From NCBI GenBank assembly GCA_027006175.1, contig JALTKS010000006.1:1-64000 (forward strand): 64,000 nucleotides of DNA, given 5' to 3'. Shown here in pieces: positions 1 through 7,001 of this stretch. A program made the translations under genes and the position numbers. Each line of letters begins with the position of its first letter. Position 1 is the stretch's first letter. Under the pieces are notes generated by a model that saw only the letters and a program-made list of their open reading frames with translations, searched no databases and was not told the DNA's origin. The DNA comes from Gammaproteobacteria bacterium. Lineage in GTDB: Bacteria; Pseudomonadota; Gammaproteobacteria; AKS1.

Positions 1-2
1 TG

Positions 3-809
3 TTTGAAGCACAGGATCGTATTCTTGCCGAAGTCGAACCTGAAATTGCGAAACATTTAACTGCGATTCTAAATGATGATCCGAATCTAACCATTCTAAC
101 CTCAACCGGTCTTGCTTCAATTAAAGGTAAACCGGGTGCAATGAAGTTGTCGTACAAAGACACGGATGGCAAGTCACACACTCAAACAGTGGATTACGTG
201 ATCATGGCAACCGGCAAACGCCCAGCGCTGGAACCCCTGCAGTTAGATAAAGCCGGTGTGGCGGTTGAAAATGGTGTGATTAAGGCGGATACGCGTTGTC
301 GTACTAACGTGCCTCATATCTTCGCTGTGGGTGACGTGATTGGTGGTTTGATGTTGGCTCATACAGCGGGTCAGCAGGGACGTGTTTCTGCCATGAGCAT
401 TCTTGGCGAAGATATGCAGTATGACCAGGATATGGATTCAGGTGTCATCTTCTCTCGCCCAGAGGCGGCCTTCGTTGGTTTGTCTGTCGAACAGGCAAAA
501 GCCAAAGGGATTGATGCAGTGGAAGTGAAAATGCCCATGAGCATTGATGCCAAGGCGATGATAACCAATGAAACACAGGGCATGATTAAAATTGTGGCGG
601 ATAAAGCCACTGAGCGTGTGATTGGCGTTCATTATCTGGCTGATCATGCCGATACGCTGATTGGTGAAGGTGTCATGATGGTCTCAGGTCGTATGACTTT
701 GACGCAGGTTGCGCAGGCGATTCATCCCCACCCAACACAAACAGAAATGTTTGGTGAAATGGCACGCCGTTTATTGTCACGTTTACGCCGTAGCAAGAAG
801 AAGAAATAA
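3..809 (+). CDS. Dihydrolipoamide dehydrogenase-like disulfide oxidoreductase, 5' end missing
   Basis: The reading frame is open from base 3, so the start and the N-terminal FAD/redox-Cys region lie outside the window. What remains is the end of the NAD domain, the FAD-binding motif 'HIFAVGDVIGG' and the dimerisation domain with the catalytic His-Glu signature 'HPHPTQTE' (usually HAHPTLSE in Lpd). The family transfers electrons between NAD(P)H and a disulfide via FAD. The tail is very basic (RRSKKKK). It could be Lpd of a 2-oxoacid dehydrogenase or a relative such as a mercuric reductase-like enzyme. The missing N-terminus prevents a choice. It ends about 150 bp before motY, with a hairpin between them. 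Confidence 0.85.
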   Translation, partial: FEAQDRILAEVEPEIAKHLTAILNDDPNLTILTSTGLASIKGKPGAMKLSYKDTDGKSHTQTVDYVIMATGKRPALEPLQLDKAGVAVENGVIKADTRCRTNVPHIFAVGDVIGGLMLAHTAGQQGRVSAMSILGEDMQYDQDMDSGVIFSRPEAAFVGLSVEQAKAKGIDAVEVKMPMSIDAKAMITNETQGMIKIVADKATERVIGVHYLADHADTLIGEGVMMVSGRMTLTQVAQAIHPHPTQTEMFGEMARRLLSRLRRSKKKK

Positions 810-822
810 AGCTCAATATTAC

Positions 823-867
823 TGTCGCATCAGTACCGAGTTGTTATCACTCAGTGCTGATGCGGCA
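823..867 (+). terminator. Hairpin after the oxidoreductase gene, terminator-like without a strong T tract
   Basis: TGTCGCATCAGTACCGAG and CTCAGTGCTGATGCGGCA form an 18-bp stem whose three non-matching positions are G-T wobbles, closing a 9-nt loop. It begins about 13 bp after the stop codon. Only a weak 'tctttgtt' follows, so intrinsic termination is likely but not certain. Confidence 0.5.
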
Positions 868-956
868 ATCTCTTTGTTAACATCTTAAGTCCTGCCTTAG
901 CTAAAGATTTAGCTCTTTTTACCGATATAGTCACTAGTAGTAACTGATTTTTACGG

Positions 957-1850
957 GTGAGCATCGTGCGCGGCATGGCTAAGTCATTGATTTTTATAAC
1001 ATCGCTGTTACTTTTGCTAATACCTTCAATGGTAACGGCAACAAGCAGTTTGCGCTATGAAACGCCATTCGATCAATCTATCTGGGAAACGACCTCATCA
1101 CCATTATCCTGTACCCTCAGCCAAACCATTGATTATTATGGTAAAGCCGAGTTTGTTCGCTTGGCGGGTCGAGATATCTACTTAAAATTGATCACCGATC
1201 AAGGTGGCCCCAGTGGTGGCAAAGCACGTTTAGTGACCTTGCCGTCAGCCTGGCAACATAAGCTGGAAGGACGTGATTTAGGCAGAGTAAGGTACAAAGG
1301 CGGGAAAGACCCCTTTCGTTTCAGTCAACTTCAAGTTCGTCGAGTACTAGCGTCACTGGAGCAAGGCTTGCGTCCGGCTCTTCACTTCCACAATCGTAGC
1401 AGTGGCGTGGATAAGGTTGAAGTCGTTTTATCAGCGGTTAATTTCAGAGCTGGAATGGAAAATTTTCGGCGTTGCATGGCGGGTTTAATTCCACTGGATT
1501 ACCAGTCTGCGAGCAATACCAATATATTGTTCGGTAATCGTGGTGCAAAGCTGGATAAGGCGTCCAAGCGTCGACTTAATGCTATTGCACAGTTTGTGAA
1601 GGCAGATAAGGATATTAAACGGGTCACAGTGGAAGGTTATAGCGACAATATCGGCAGCCGAGGTTCAAATTATGCCTTGTCCAGAGAACGTGCCCTGTCG
1701 GTACGTCAATATCTGTTGGCAAGAGGGGTGCCTGCTTCCATGATTGAATTTGAATATTTTGGTGAACACAAACCAGCTTATTCAAACCGTACCAAGAAAG
1801 GGCGTCTATTGAATCGCCGTGTAGAAGTAAGACTCAAAAAAGCCTTTTAA
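957..1850 (+). CDS. motY: MotY-like flagellar stator ring protein (OmpA family)
   Basis: About 297 aa. An N-terminal signal peptide is followed by a MotY-type N-terminal domain (pattern 'ETTSSPLSCTLSQTI' then 'YYGKAEFVRLAG') and a C-terminal OmpA-like peptidoglycan-binding domain with 'VEGYSDNIGSRGSNYALS' and 'NRRVEVRL'. In polar flagella of Vibrio and Pseudomonas, MotY is part of the T ring and helps anchor the stator to peptidoglycan. Length and domain order match that family. The start is uncertain: GTG at 957 and ATG at 975 are both in frame and neither has a convincing ribosome binding site. No other flagellar gene is in the window, which is normal for motY. Confidence 0.82.
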   Translation: MSIVRGMAKSLIFITSLLLLLIPSMVTATSSLRYETPFDQSIWETTSSPLSCTLSQTIDYYGKAEFVRLAGRDIYLKLITDQGGPSGGKARLVTLPSAWQHKLEGRDLGRVRYKGGKDPFRFSQLQVRRVLASLEQGLRPALHFHNRSSGVDKVEVVLSAVNFRAGMENFRRCMAGLIPLDYQSASNTNILFGNRGAKLDKASKRRLNAIAQFVKADKDIKRVTVEGYSDNIGSRGSNYALSRERALSVRQYLLARGVPASMIEFEYFGEHKPAYSNRTKKGRLLNRRVEVRLKKAF

Positions 1851-1868
1851 TCATCTTTAGCGGTCATT

Positions 1869-1898
1869 CTGGCTGCTCATGCCCGAGTCGGGTATAAT
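1869..1898 (+). promoter_or_regulatory. Candidate extended -10 promoter of argG
   Basis: A perfect TATAAT at 1893-1898 lies inside 'gggtataatc', an extended -10 context, about 60 bp before the argG start. No good -35 box is visible 16-18 bp upstream, which is common for extended -10 promoters. Confidence 0.5.
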
Positions 1899-1960
1899 CT
1901 CGCGCTGTTTTCAAATTTCTGCTTTTCCGTGATGATATGAGAAAGGCATGGGACATAATT

Positions 1961-3181
1961 ATGAGCAAACGTAAAATTAATAAAGTAGTACTGGCTTATT
2001 CTGGCGGTCTGGATACATCGGTTATCCTGAAATGGCTGGAAGATGTCTATGGCTGTGAAGTCGTCACGTTTACTGCCGACATTGGTCAGGGTGAAGAAGT
2101 AGAACCTGCACGTGCCAAGGCAGAAGCCATGGGTATTAAAGAGATCTACATCGAAGATCTGCGTGAAGAATTTGCTCGTGATTATGTTTTCCCTATGTTT
2201 CGTGCCAATGCGATTTACGAAGGCGAGTACTTACTTGGCACATCGATAGCCCGCCCATTGATTGCCAAACGTTTAATTGAAATTGCTAATGAAACAGGTG
2301 GCGATGCCATTTCTCATGGCGCAACCGGTAAAGGTAACGATCAGGTTCGTTTTGAACTGGGTGCTTATGCGTTAAAACCGGGTGTTGAAATTATTGCACC
2401 GTGGCGTGAATGGGATTTAAACTCACGTGAAAAATTAATGGCTTATGCGGAAGAACATGGCATTGCTGTTGAAATGAAACAAGGTAAAAAATCACCTTAT
2501 TCGATGGATGCTAACTTGTTACATATTTCTTACGAAGGCGGCATTCTGGAAGATCCCTGGGCAGAGCCTGAAGAGTCGATGTGGCGCTGGACCGTCTCAC
2601 CAGAACAAGCACCAGATGAACCGACTTATATTGAACTTGGTTATGAGAAGGGTGACATCGTCAGTATTGATGGTAAAGCCACGTCTGCTGCAACCGTGAT
2701 GGAATACTTGAATAAAGTCGGCGGTGAAAACGGTATTGGTCGTGATGATATTGTTGAGAATCGATTCGTTGGCATGAAGTCACGTGGCTGTTATGAAACA
2801 CCGGCGGGAACAATCATGTTGAAAGCACACCGTGCGATGGAATCCATTACGCTTGATCGTGAAGCAGCACATCTTAAAGACAGTTTTATGCCAAAGTATG
2901 CGGAACTGGTTTACAACGGTTTCTGGTGGAGCCCTGAGCGTTTGATGATGCAAAAGATGATTGATGAGTCACAAAAGAATGTGAATGGTTCTGTTCGTCT
3001 TAAACTTTATAAAGGTAATGTTATTGTTGTTGGTCGTAAATCTGAATCAGATAGTTTGTTTGATGAAAGCATAGCAACCTTTGAAGATGATGAAGGTAGT
3101 TATGATCAGAAAGATGCGGAAGGGTTTATTAAGTTGAATGCATTGCGGTTACGGATTGCGGCTCGGAAGCGGGATATGTGA
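1961..3181 (+). CDS. argG: Argininosuccinate synthase
   Basis: Joins citrulline and aspartate with ATP to give argininosuccinate, the penultimate step of arginine synthesis, in the cytosol. The N-terminal ATP pyrophosphatase loop '[15 protein letters not shown]' is present, as are '[15 protein letters not shown]' and '[18 protein letters not shown]', which are characteristic of the family. The protein is 406 aa from ATG 1961, the usual length. The ORF track starts 24 bp earlier at 1937, but ATG 1961 is preceded by a GGGA at proper spacing and gives the normal N-terminus [16 protein letters not shown]. It is monocistronic, followed by repeats and a terminator. Confidence 0.97.
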   Translation: MSKRKINKVVLAYSGGLDTSVILKWLEDVYGCEVVTFTADIGQGEEVEPARAKAEAMGIKEIYIEDLREEFARDYVFPMFRANAIYEGEYLLGTSIARPLIAKRLIEIANETGGDAISHGATGKGNDQVRFELGAYALKPGVEIIAPWREWDLNSREKLMAYAEEHGIAVEMKQGKKSPYSMDANLLHISYEGGILEDPWAEPEESMWRWTVSPEQAPDEPTYIELGYEKGDIVSIDGKATSAATVMEYLNKVGGENGIGRDDIVENRFVGMKSRGCYETPAGTIMLKAHRAMESITLDREAAHLKDSFMPKYAELVYNGFWWSPERLMMQKMIDESQKNVNGSVRLKLYKGNVIVVGRKSESDSLFDESIATFEDDEGSYDQKDAEGFIKLNALRLRIAARKRDM

Positions 3182-3193
3182 TTTTTGGGTTGT

Positions 3194-3271
3194 GTATTGC
3201 TACATCACTTCGTTCTTCTCCTCCACGCTGAGTGCTTGACGTCGGAGAAGAACGAAGTGATGCAGCAATAC
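3194..3271. repeat. Large hairpin 1 with conserved 22-nt loop
   Basis: Arms 3194-3221 and 3244-3271 are 28 nt each and complementary at all but one position. The loop 3222-3243 reads TCCACGCTGAGTGCTTGACGTC. The reverse complement of nearly the same loop sits in the next hairpin on quite different arms. No T tract follows on either strand, so it is not a standard terminator. Confidence 0.85.
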
Positions 3272-3324
3272 CCGTAGATTGTTGGTTAGGTGGTTTCGAG
3301 GTTGAATAATTCAGTTTCAGCTTG

Positions 3325-3396
3325 AAGCAAAGTCTGTTTATTTTTCACCGACGTTAAGCACTCAGCGTGGAAGTGAAAAATGAACGGACTTCGCTT
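3325..3396. repeat. Large hairpin 2, same loop inverted, different stem
   Basis: Arms 3325-3348 and 3373-3396 pair over 24 positions with three non-Watson-Crick positions. The loop contains CGACGTTAAGCACTCAGCGTGG, the reverse complement of the hairpin 1 loop with one change. The arms resemble those of hairpin 1 only loosely (shared CGTTC...TCCACG), so the stem has diverged while staying paired. Confidence 0.85.
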
Positions 3397-3420
3397 CCAT
3401 CAATTCCAGAAAAAAATCAA

Positions 3421-3458
3421 AAAAGCCACTAGATTAACAATTCATCTAGTGGCTTTTT
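3421..3458. terminator. Bidirectional rho-independent terminator between argG and hvfD
   Basis: AAAAGCCACTAGAT pairs with ATCTAGTGGCTTTTT around a 9-nt loop. There is a T run on the plus strand and an A run at the other side, so it can end both argG (+) and the Hvf cluster (-). Confidence 0.88.
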
Positions 3459-3480
3459 ATTTCACGCTGTTAGGTTGATC

Positions 3481-4077
3481 TTAGTTTTTATTGATACTTT
3501 CCTTAATCCAGTAATCAACACTGAAGTATTTTCCTGAACCTACAAAGAACAACATTAATAGCATAATAAAATAAGTAGCAGCGAACTCAATACCATTGTT
3601 ACTAATAATAAAGTTACCGCTACTGGTTAACCATTCGTAATTACCATTGGCTTTCAGTATATCTCTTGCGGCGGCCAGTTTTTCTCCAGCGGCAACAGCC
3701 CCATCACAATTAAATAAACATGATTGTGCATCGGCAATGGCAAACCAGCCATTTTCCCAGTGAACAGTAAAGATAGCGACAAGCATGGTGATCATGAGCG
3801 GGATACTAATCCAGCGTACCGCAAAACCAACCAGCAAGAATGCAGCACCGAGTAATTCAGTTGAGGTGGCAAGGAAGGCCATTACTTCAGGAAAAGGAAG
3901 TCCCAGTCCCCAATCAGGGTTGCCGAACCATGCGGCAGTATCTTCAAAAGAATTGTATTTATTAAGACCCGCCATCAGGAAGACAGGAACAAGATAGAGT
4001 CTTAATGCGAGTGGACCTAGAAAATCAAGTGCGCGGGTACTGTCAAGCAGTCGTTGTAAACCGAGTAGAAATTTCAT
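3481..4077 (-). CDS. hvfD: DoxX family membrane protein of the Hvf cluster (HvfD-like)
   Basis: 198 aa with several hydrophobic segments and the DoxX pattern 'LRLYLVPVFLMAGLNKYNSF' near the N-terminus, then 'FLATSTELLGAAFLLVGFAVR'. Compared with short DoxX proteins it has an inserted soluble loop containing two Cys (about residues 120-126, 'SCLFNC'). It is the last gene of the minus-strand Hvf cluster, 30 bp after hvfC, with a strong GGAGAGGAA ribosome binding site. DoxX proteins often accompany HvfABC loci. Its job there, possibly redox or export, is not established from sequence. Confidence 0.8.
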   Translation of the reverse strand: MKFLLGLQRLLDSTRALDFLGPLALRLYLVPVFLMAGLNKYNSFEDTAAWFGNPDWGLGLPFPEVMAFLATSTELLGAAFLLVGFAVRWISIPLMITMLVAIFTVHWENGWFAIADAQSCLFNCDGAVAAGEKLAAARDILKANGNYEWLTSSGNFIISNNGIEFAATYFIMLLMLFFVGSGKYFSVDYWIKESINKN

Positions 4078-4107
4078 GGTGTTCCTCTCCGTGTGGAATT
4101 TATTATT

Positions 4108-4890
4108 TTATTTCGATACACCTAAGATAATATTTCTTTCCTTTAGTTCTCTTAATGTGTCTAAACCGCCATTTATCACGGCATCGATGTCAGGATGTTG
4201 TAATTCGTTGGCAATTTTTTCAAGCGCCATGCGTCCTGATATGTTTTTATCTTCATTTAGCAGGTAGAGAAGTCGGGCTGTGACGGGATTTATTTCCATA
4301 AAGTGAACTTCATCGTCAAGATCACGGTATACGACAAGATGAGTTGCCTGGGCAGCAGGCGCTGTTGGAATGTAGTCAGGGCTTATTTTATGTACTTCAA
4401 AGTTGTAACTAAGTGGCCAGGCAAGTGGTGAAATAACGGGATGCCCATCCAGAAGTTCGCCATCAATATCGATTTCAGCGGTATCGATAACCGCTTCATC
4501 TATATCCAGAGCAAGTTCAATCCATTCATAGTGTGCGAGTTCAAGCATGAAGGGGAAGTCATCATCCTGAGCTTCACGTTCATTTTGTAGATAATCAAGA
4601 AACTCTTGTGTTAGTTCAAGAAAGTAGGGCGTGTGGTTTTTATGATTTTTAAAATAGTCACGGACTAGCAGATGCCAGTTATCTTCACTGTAAAGGCTTC
4701 TTAGAACGGGGAAGCCACCACTGATGAAACCTTCTACATTGTTGTAAAACAACTCGGAGTAAATTTTAATACGACGTTCTTCAATGCCATCAGGAATGGC
4801 AACATTCTCTGGATCGCGAATATGCGAGGTAAAGGCATACTGCCAATCTTTGAAAGATTTCTTAGCCAAGTTGGGCGATGGCACGTTCAT
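4108..4890 (-). CDS. hvfC: HvfC-like DUF2063 partner protein
   Basis: 260 aa. The N-terminal part matches the DUF2063 family, with 'RRIKIYSELFYNNVEGFISG' followed by 'FPVLRSLYSEDNWHLLVRDYF'. The C-terminal half has the second conserved part, starting around 'LAHYEWIELALDI'. In the Haemophilus Hvf and Methylosinus Mbn systems the partner protein binds the precursor peptide and delivers it to the DUF692 iron enzyme. The gene overlaps the 3' end of hvfB by 29 bp, which suggests translational coupling and a stoichiometric complex. Confidence 0.9.
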   Translation of the reverse strand: MNVPSPNLAKKSFKDWQYAFTSHIRDPENVAIPDGIEERRIKIYSELFYNNVEGFISGGFPVLRSLYSEDNWHLLVRDYFKNHKNHTPYFLELTQEFLDYLQNEREAQDDDFPFMLELAHYEWIELALDIDEAVIDTAEIDIDGELLDGHPVISPLAWPLSYNFEVHKISPDYIPTAPAAQATHLVVYRDLDDEVHFMEINPVTARLLYLLNEDKNISGRMALEKIANELQHPDIDAVINGGLDTLRELKERNIILGVSK

Positions 4891-5728
4891 CGTTTAATTG
4901 AGTCCATTTTTTCTGACGCTCAACGATCATATCGACTTCGCCAAGTAGTTCGTTCATGGGAGGGATATTAAAGTCACGTTCGAGCAGGGTTGGAATCACA
5001 CCAAAACGTTCGTAAGTTTTTTCAAGTAAATTCCAGACGGGGTCAATAACATCGGCACCGTGAGTATCCACAATCAGATCATCGGCTTCGTTGTAATGCC
5101 CTGCGATATGGATATACGCCATGCGTTCACCGGGCATGGCATTGAGGAATTCTTCGGCATCATAGCGATGATTAACGCTGTTAACGTAAATATTGTTCAC
5201 GTCAAGGTGGAATAAGCAGTCGGCCTGTTCGAGGACTGCATTAACGAAGTCGATTTCAGACATTTCCTGACCGGGTGCGGCATAGTAGGAAACATTTTCC
5301 ATGGCAATGCGCTGACCAAGGATATCTTGTACCCGTTGGATACGCTCAACAACGTGTTTAACCGCATCTTCGGTAAAGGGAATAGGGAGTAAATCGTAAA
5401 GGTGACCTTCATCACCACAATAACTTAAGTGTTCACTGTACAGCTTGATATCGTGCTGTTTCATGAATTTGCCAACGCGCTTGACGAAGTCTTCGTCTAA
5501 GGGGGCAGGGCTGCCAATGGAAAGAGAAAGTCCATGACAAACAAAATCGTGTTGTTCGGTAAAGGCGCGGAACTGTTTACCCATTGCGCCGCCGAGACCA
5601 ATCCAGTTTTCTGGGGCTACTTCGTAGAAGTTAACTTGATCCGGAGAGTGCTCGGCCAGCGAACCCATGAGGGTTCGCCGATAGCCGAGACCGGCTCCAT
5701 GAACGGGGAATTGTTGTTCCATGCTCAT
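4862..5728 (-). CDS. hvfB: HvfB-like DUF692 multinuclear iron enzyme
   Basis: 288 aa, a complete DUF692 TIM-barrel protein. Conserved metal-site motifs are visible in order: 'CHGLSLSIGSP', 'SEHLSYCGDEGHLYDLLPIP', 'MENVSYYAAP', 'FHLDVNNIYVNS', 'YIHIAGHYNE' and 'DTHGADV'. DUF692 enzymes such as MbnB and HvfB use an iron cluster and oxygen to convert peptide Cys residues into oxazolone/thioamide groups. Two in-frame starts exist. An AGGA lies 3 nt before ATG 5728 and 9 nt before ATG 5722, so 5722 may be the true start. It lies 24 bp downstream of a precursor gene. Confidence 0.93.
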   Translation of the reverse strand: MSMEQQFPVHGAGLGYRRTLMGSLAEHSPDQVNFYEVAPENWIGLGGAMGKQFRAFTEQHDFVCHGLSLSIGSPAPLDEDFVKRVGKFMKQHDIKLYSEHLSYCGDEGHLYDLLPIPFTEDAVKHVVERIQRVQDILGQRIAMENVSYYAAPGQEMSEIDFVNAVLEQADCLFHLDVNNIYVNSVNHRYDAEEFLNAMPGERMAYIHIAGHYNEADDLIVDTHGADVIDPVWNLLEKTYERFGVIPTLLERDFNIPPMNELLGEVDMIVERQKKWTQLNDERAIAQLG

Positions 5729-5752
5729 AGTTCCTGGATAAATACAGCAGTA

Positions 5753-6073
5753 TTATTTCTTACCGCCACATTTAGCTTCGCCACATTTAGCTTCTTTCTT
5801 CTTAGCGCCACATTTAGCATCTGCTTTTTTAGCATCATGCTTTTTATCAGCACCACATTTAGCTTCACCACATTTGGCTTCCTTAGCTTTTTTTGCTTTG
5901 CTGCCGCCACATTTGCCTTCGCCGCACTTGCCTTCAGCAACTTGTTGGTAGCCGCTGCTCAGGTCAGACATGCCGAATGGGTTAGTTGTATCTGCAGAAA
6001 CAGGTGCTGCTGCCATACTCATTGCGAATGCTGCTCCAAGAGCTGTAGCGATAGGTGTCATTTTCTTAGACAT
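5753..6073 (-). CDS. hvfA: HvfA-like RiPP precursor 1 (EGKCG/EAKCG repeats)
   Basis: 106 aa. An N-terminal signal peptide (MSKKMTPIATALGAAFAMSM...VSA) is followed by 'NPFGMSDLSSGYQQVAEGKC' and then seven KCG motifs: two EGKCG, four EAKCG and one DAKCG, separated by Lys/Ala-rich spacers. HvfA-type peptides carry EGKCG repeats whose Cys are converted to oxazolone/thioamide pairs that bind copper. It is directly upstream of hvfB and has a perfect AGGAGG ribosome binding site 7-8 nt before the ATG. The substitution of EAKCG for EGKCG in most repeats is unusual. Confidence 0.9.
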   Translation of the reverse strand: MSKKMTPIATALGAAFAMSMAAAPVSADTTNPFGMSDLSSGYQQVAEGKCGEGKCGGSKAKKAKEAKCGEAKCGADKKHDAKKADAKCGAKKKEAKCGEAKCGGKK

Positions 6074-6137
6074 GGGGTATTGCCTCCTAAATATATAAAA
6101 TTATATAAAATTATTTTTGTGGTTTTGGTAGTAAAAA

Positions 6138-6179
6138 TTTACCACCACTGGAACATCCCAGTTCTACCACGTGGTAAAT
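6138..6179 (-). promoter_or_regulatory. Structured 5' leader of hvfA1
   Basis: An outer 9-bp stem (ATTTACCAC / GTGGTAAAT) encloses an inner ACTGG...CCAGT stem at 6147-6162. If transcription starts about 7 bp after the promoter candidate, this structure forms the very 5' end of the hvfA1 message. A similar ACTGG...CCAGT hairpin stands at the same place before hvfA2. Confidence 0.5.
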
Positions 6180-6181
6180 GC

Positions 6182-6206
6182 GACAGTCATTATTTGCTGG
6201 AGTTCC
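6182..6206 (-). promoter_or_regulatory. Candidate ECF-type promoter of hvfA1-hvfBCD
   Basis: On the minus strand GGAAC (plus 6202-6206) is followed after 17 nt by GTC (plus 6182-6184), which fits the GGAAC-N16/17-GTC pattern of ECF sigma promoters. The spacer resembles that before hvfA2. No sigma factor gene lies nearby. Confidence 0.5.
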
Positions 6207-6289
6207 AAACGAATAATTTCTGACTCCCACATTATGTTTGTAAAAGACCCGCTTAACAAGTGAATGCTTTCACATTTTTTACTTAAAGG

Positions 6290-6356
6290 TAAAAAATAAT
6301 GCCCTGATAACAGTAGCAACTGCTAATATAGTCATGCTAGTGGTTGTTAGGGCATT
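6290..6356 (-). terminator. Rho-independent terminator of hvfA2
   Basis: Read on the minus strand, AATGCCCTAACAACCACTAGCA pairs with TGCTACTGTTATCAGGGCATT (with mismatches) and is followed by ATTTTTTA. It lies about 40 bp after the hvfA2 stop and would separate hvfA2 from the hvfA1-hvfB-hvfC-hvfD transcript. Confidence 0.75.
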
Positions 6357-6395
6357 AATTTGTCCGGTTAAAGACAAATTATATACATGAAATGC

Positions 6396-6839
6396 TTATT
6401 TCATTGCGCCACATTTACCTTCATTACTCTTCATGTGACCTGCACCGCATTTGCCTTCAGCGGCTTTTTTAGCTTTATCAGCACCGCATTTGCCTTCAGC
6501 GGCTTTTTTAGCTTTATCAGCACCACATTTGCCTTCGGTGGCATTTTTAGCATCATGTTTCATTTTATCGCCGCCGCATTTTCCTTCGCCGGCTTTTTTC
6601 ATTTTGTCAGCACCACATTTAGCTTCTGTTTTTTTATTTGCGCCACATTTACTTTCACCGCATTTAGCTTCAGATGACTTTGTTTCAGAAGGGCTGTCAC
6701 CCATTGCTGTTGCGTAGCCACTTGATAAGTCAGATAGCCCAAAAGGATTAGCTGAATCAGCCGCAACCGGGTTAGTAGCAATAGATAGTGCGAAAGCTGT
6801 ACCAAGGGCAGCAGCGATAGGGGTTAATTTCTTAGACAT
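6396..6839 (-). CDS. HvfA-like RiPP precursor 2 (eight KCG repeats)
   Basis: 147 aa and clearly paralogous to precursor 1. The signal peptide MSKKLTPIAAALGTAFALSI and the 'NPFGLSDLSSGYATA' leader core are shared. It has eight KCG motifs: EAKCG, ESKCG, EAKCG, then five EGKCG, spaced by Lys/Ala/Met-rich linkers. Two of the 13-residue units are identical down to the DNA. It has its own promoter candidate, leader hairpin and terminator, so it may be expressed separately and in larger amount than the enzymes. Modification by the neighbouring HvfBC is inferred from the motif and location. Confidence 0.9.
   Translation of the reverse strand: MSKKLTPIAAALGTAFALSIATNPVAADSANPFGLSDLSSGYATAMGDSPSETKSSEAKCGESKCGANKKTEAKCGADKMKKAGEGKCGGDKMKHDAKNATEGKCGADKAKKAAEGKCGADKAKKAAEGKCGAGHMKSNEGKCGAMK
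6442..6519 (-). repeat. 39-bp in-frame tandem repeat in hvfA2
   Basis: Two perfect copies (6442-6480, 6481-6519) encode ADKAKKAAEGKCG, with a diverged partial third copy from 6520. The unit is exactly 13 codons, so each duplication adds one metal-binding motif. Confidence 0.95.
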
Positions 6840-6896
6840 TTTAATCTCCCGAAGGTTGTTGTAATTTCTATGCCGTCATTGGCATTTTAATAGTTT

Positions 6897-6920
6897 ACTG
6901 GATGAGTCCCTCATTCCAGT
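6897..6920 (-). promoter_or_regulatory. Leader hairpin of hvfA2
   Basis: On the minus strand ACTGGAATGAG-GGA-CTCATCCAGT is a near-perfect inverted repeat starting about 10 bp after the -10 candidate, so it would form the 5' end of the transcript. It shares ACTGG...CCAGT with the hvfA1 leader. Confidence 0.5.
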
Positions 6921-6929
6921 GATAACTGA

Positions 6930-6954
6930 GACACATTCTAAGCTGAAAAGTTCT
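6930..6954 (-). promoter_or_regulatory. Candidate ECF-type promoter of hvfA2
   Basis: On the minus strand AGAAC (plus 6950-6954) is followed after 17 nt by GTC (plus 6930-6932). Spacing and part of the spacer (CAG...AATG) match the hvfA1 promoter candidate. The first base of the -35 box is A instead of G. Confidence 0.45.
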
Positions 6955-7001
6955 AGTAAGGGACGTTGAATAGCTAGCCTTTTGTAGGCAATTTCGAGAT
7001 T

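Noticed and set aside
3194-3396. Reading the two large hairpins as argG terminators
   Set aside because: Neither is followed by a T tract, and a standard terminator is present at 3421-3458. The shared inverted loop also needs another explanation.
6442-6600. Regular repeats that could suggest a CRISPR array
   Set aside because: The 39-bp units are in frame, contiguous without spacers and encode the EGKCG motif of a precursor peptide.
5534-6717. Plus-strand ORFs (5534-6223, 6387-6677, 6451-6717) rich in Phe/Ala/Ser
   Set aside because: They are antisense shadows of the Lys/Ala/Cys-Gly-rich HvfA repeats. Their composition is the direct complement of the repeats and no start signals support them.
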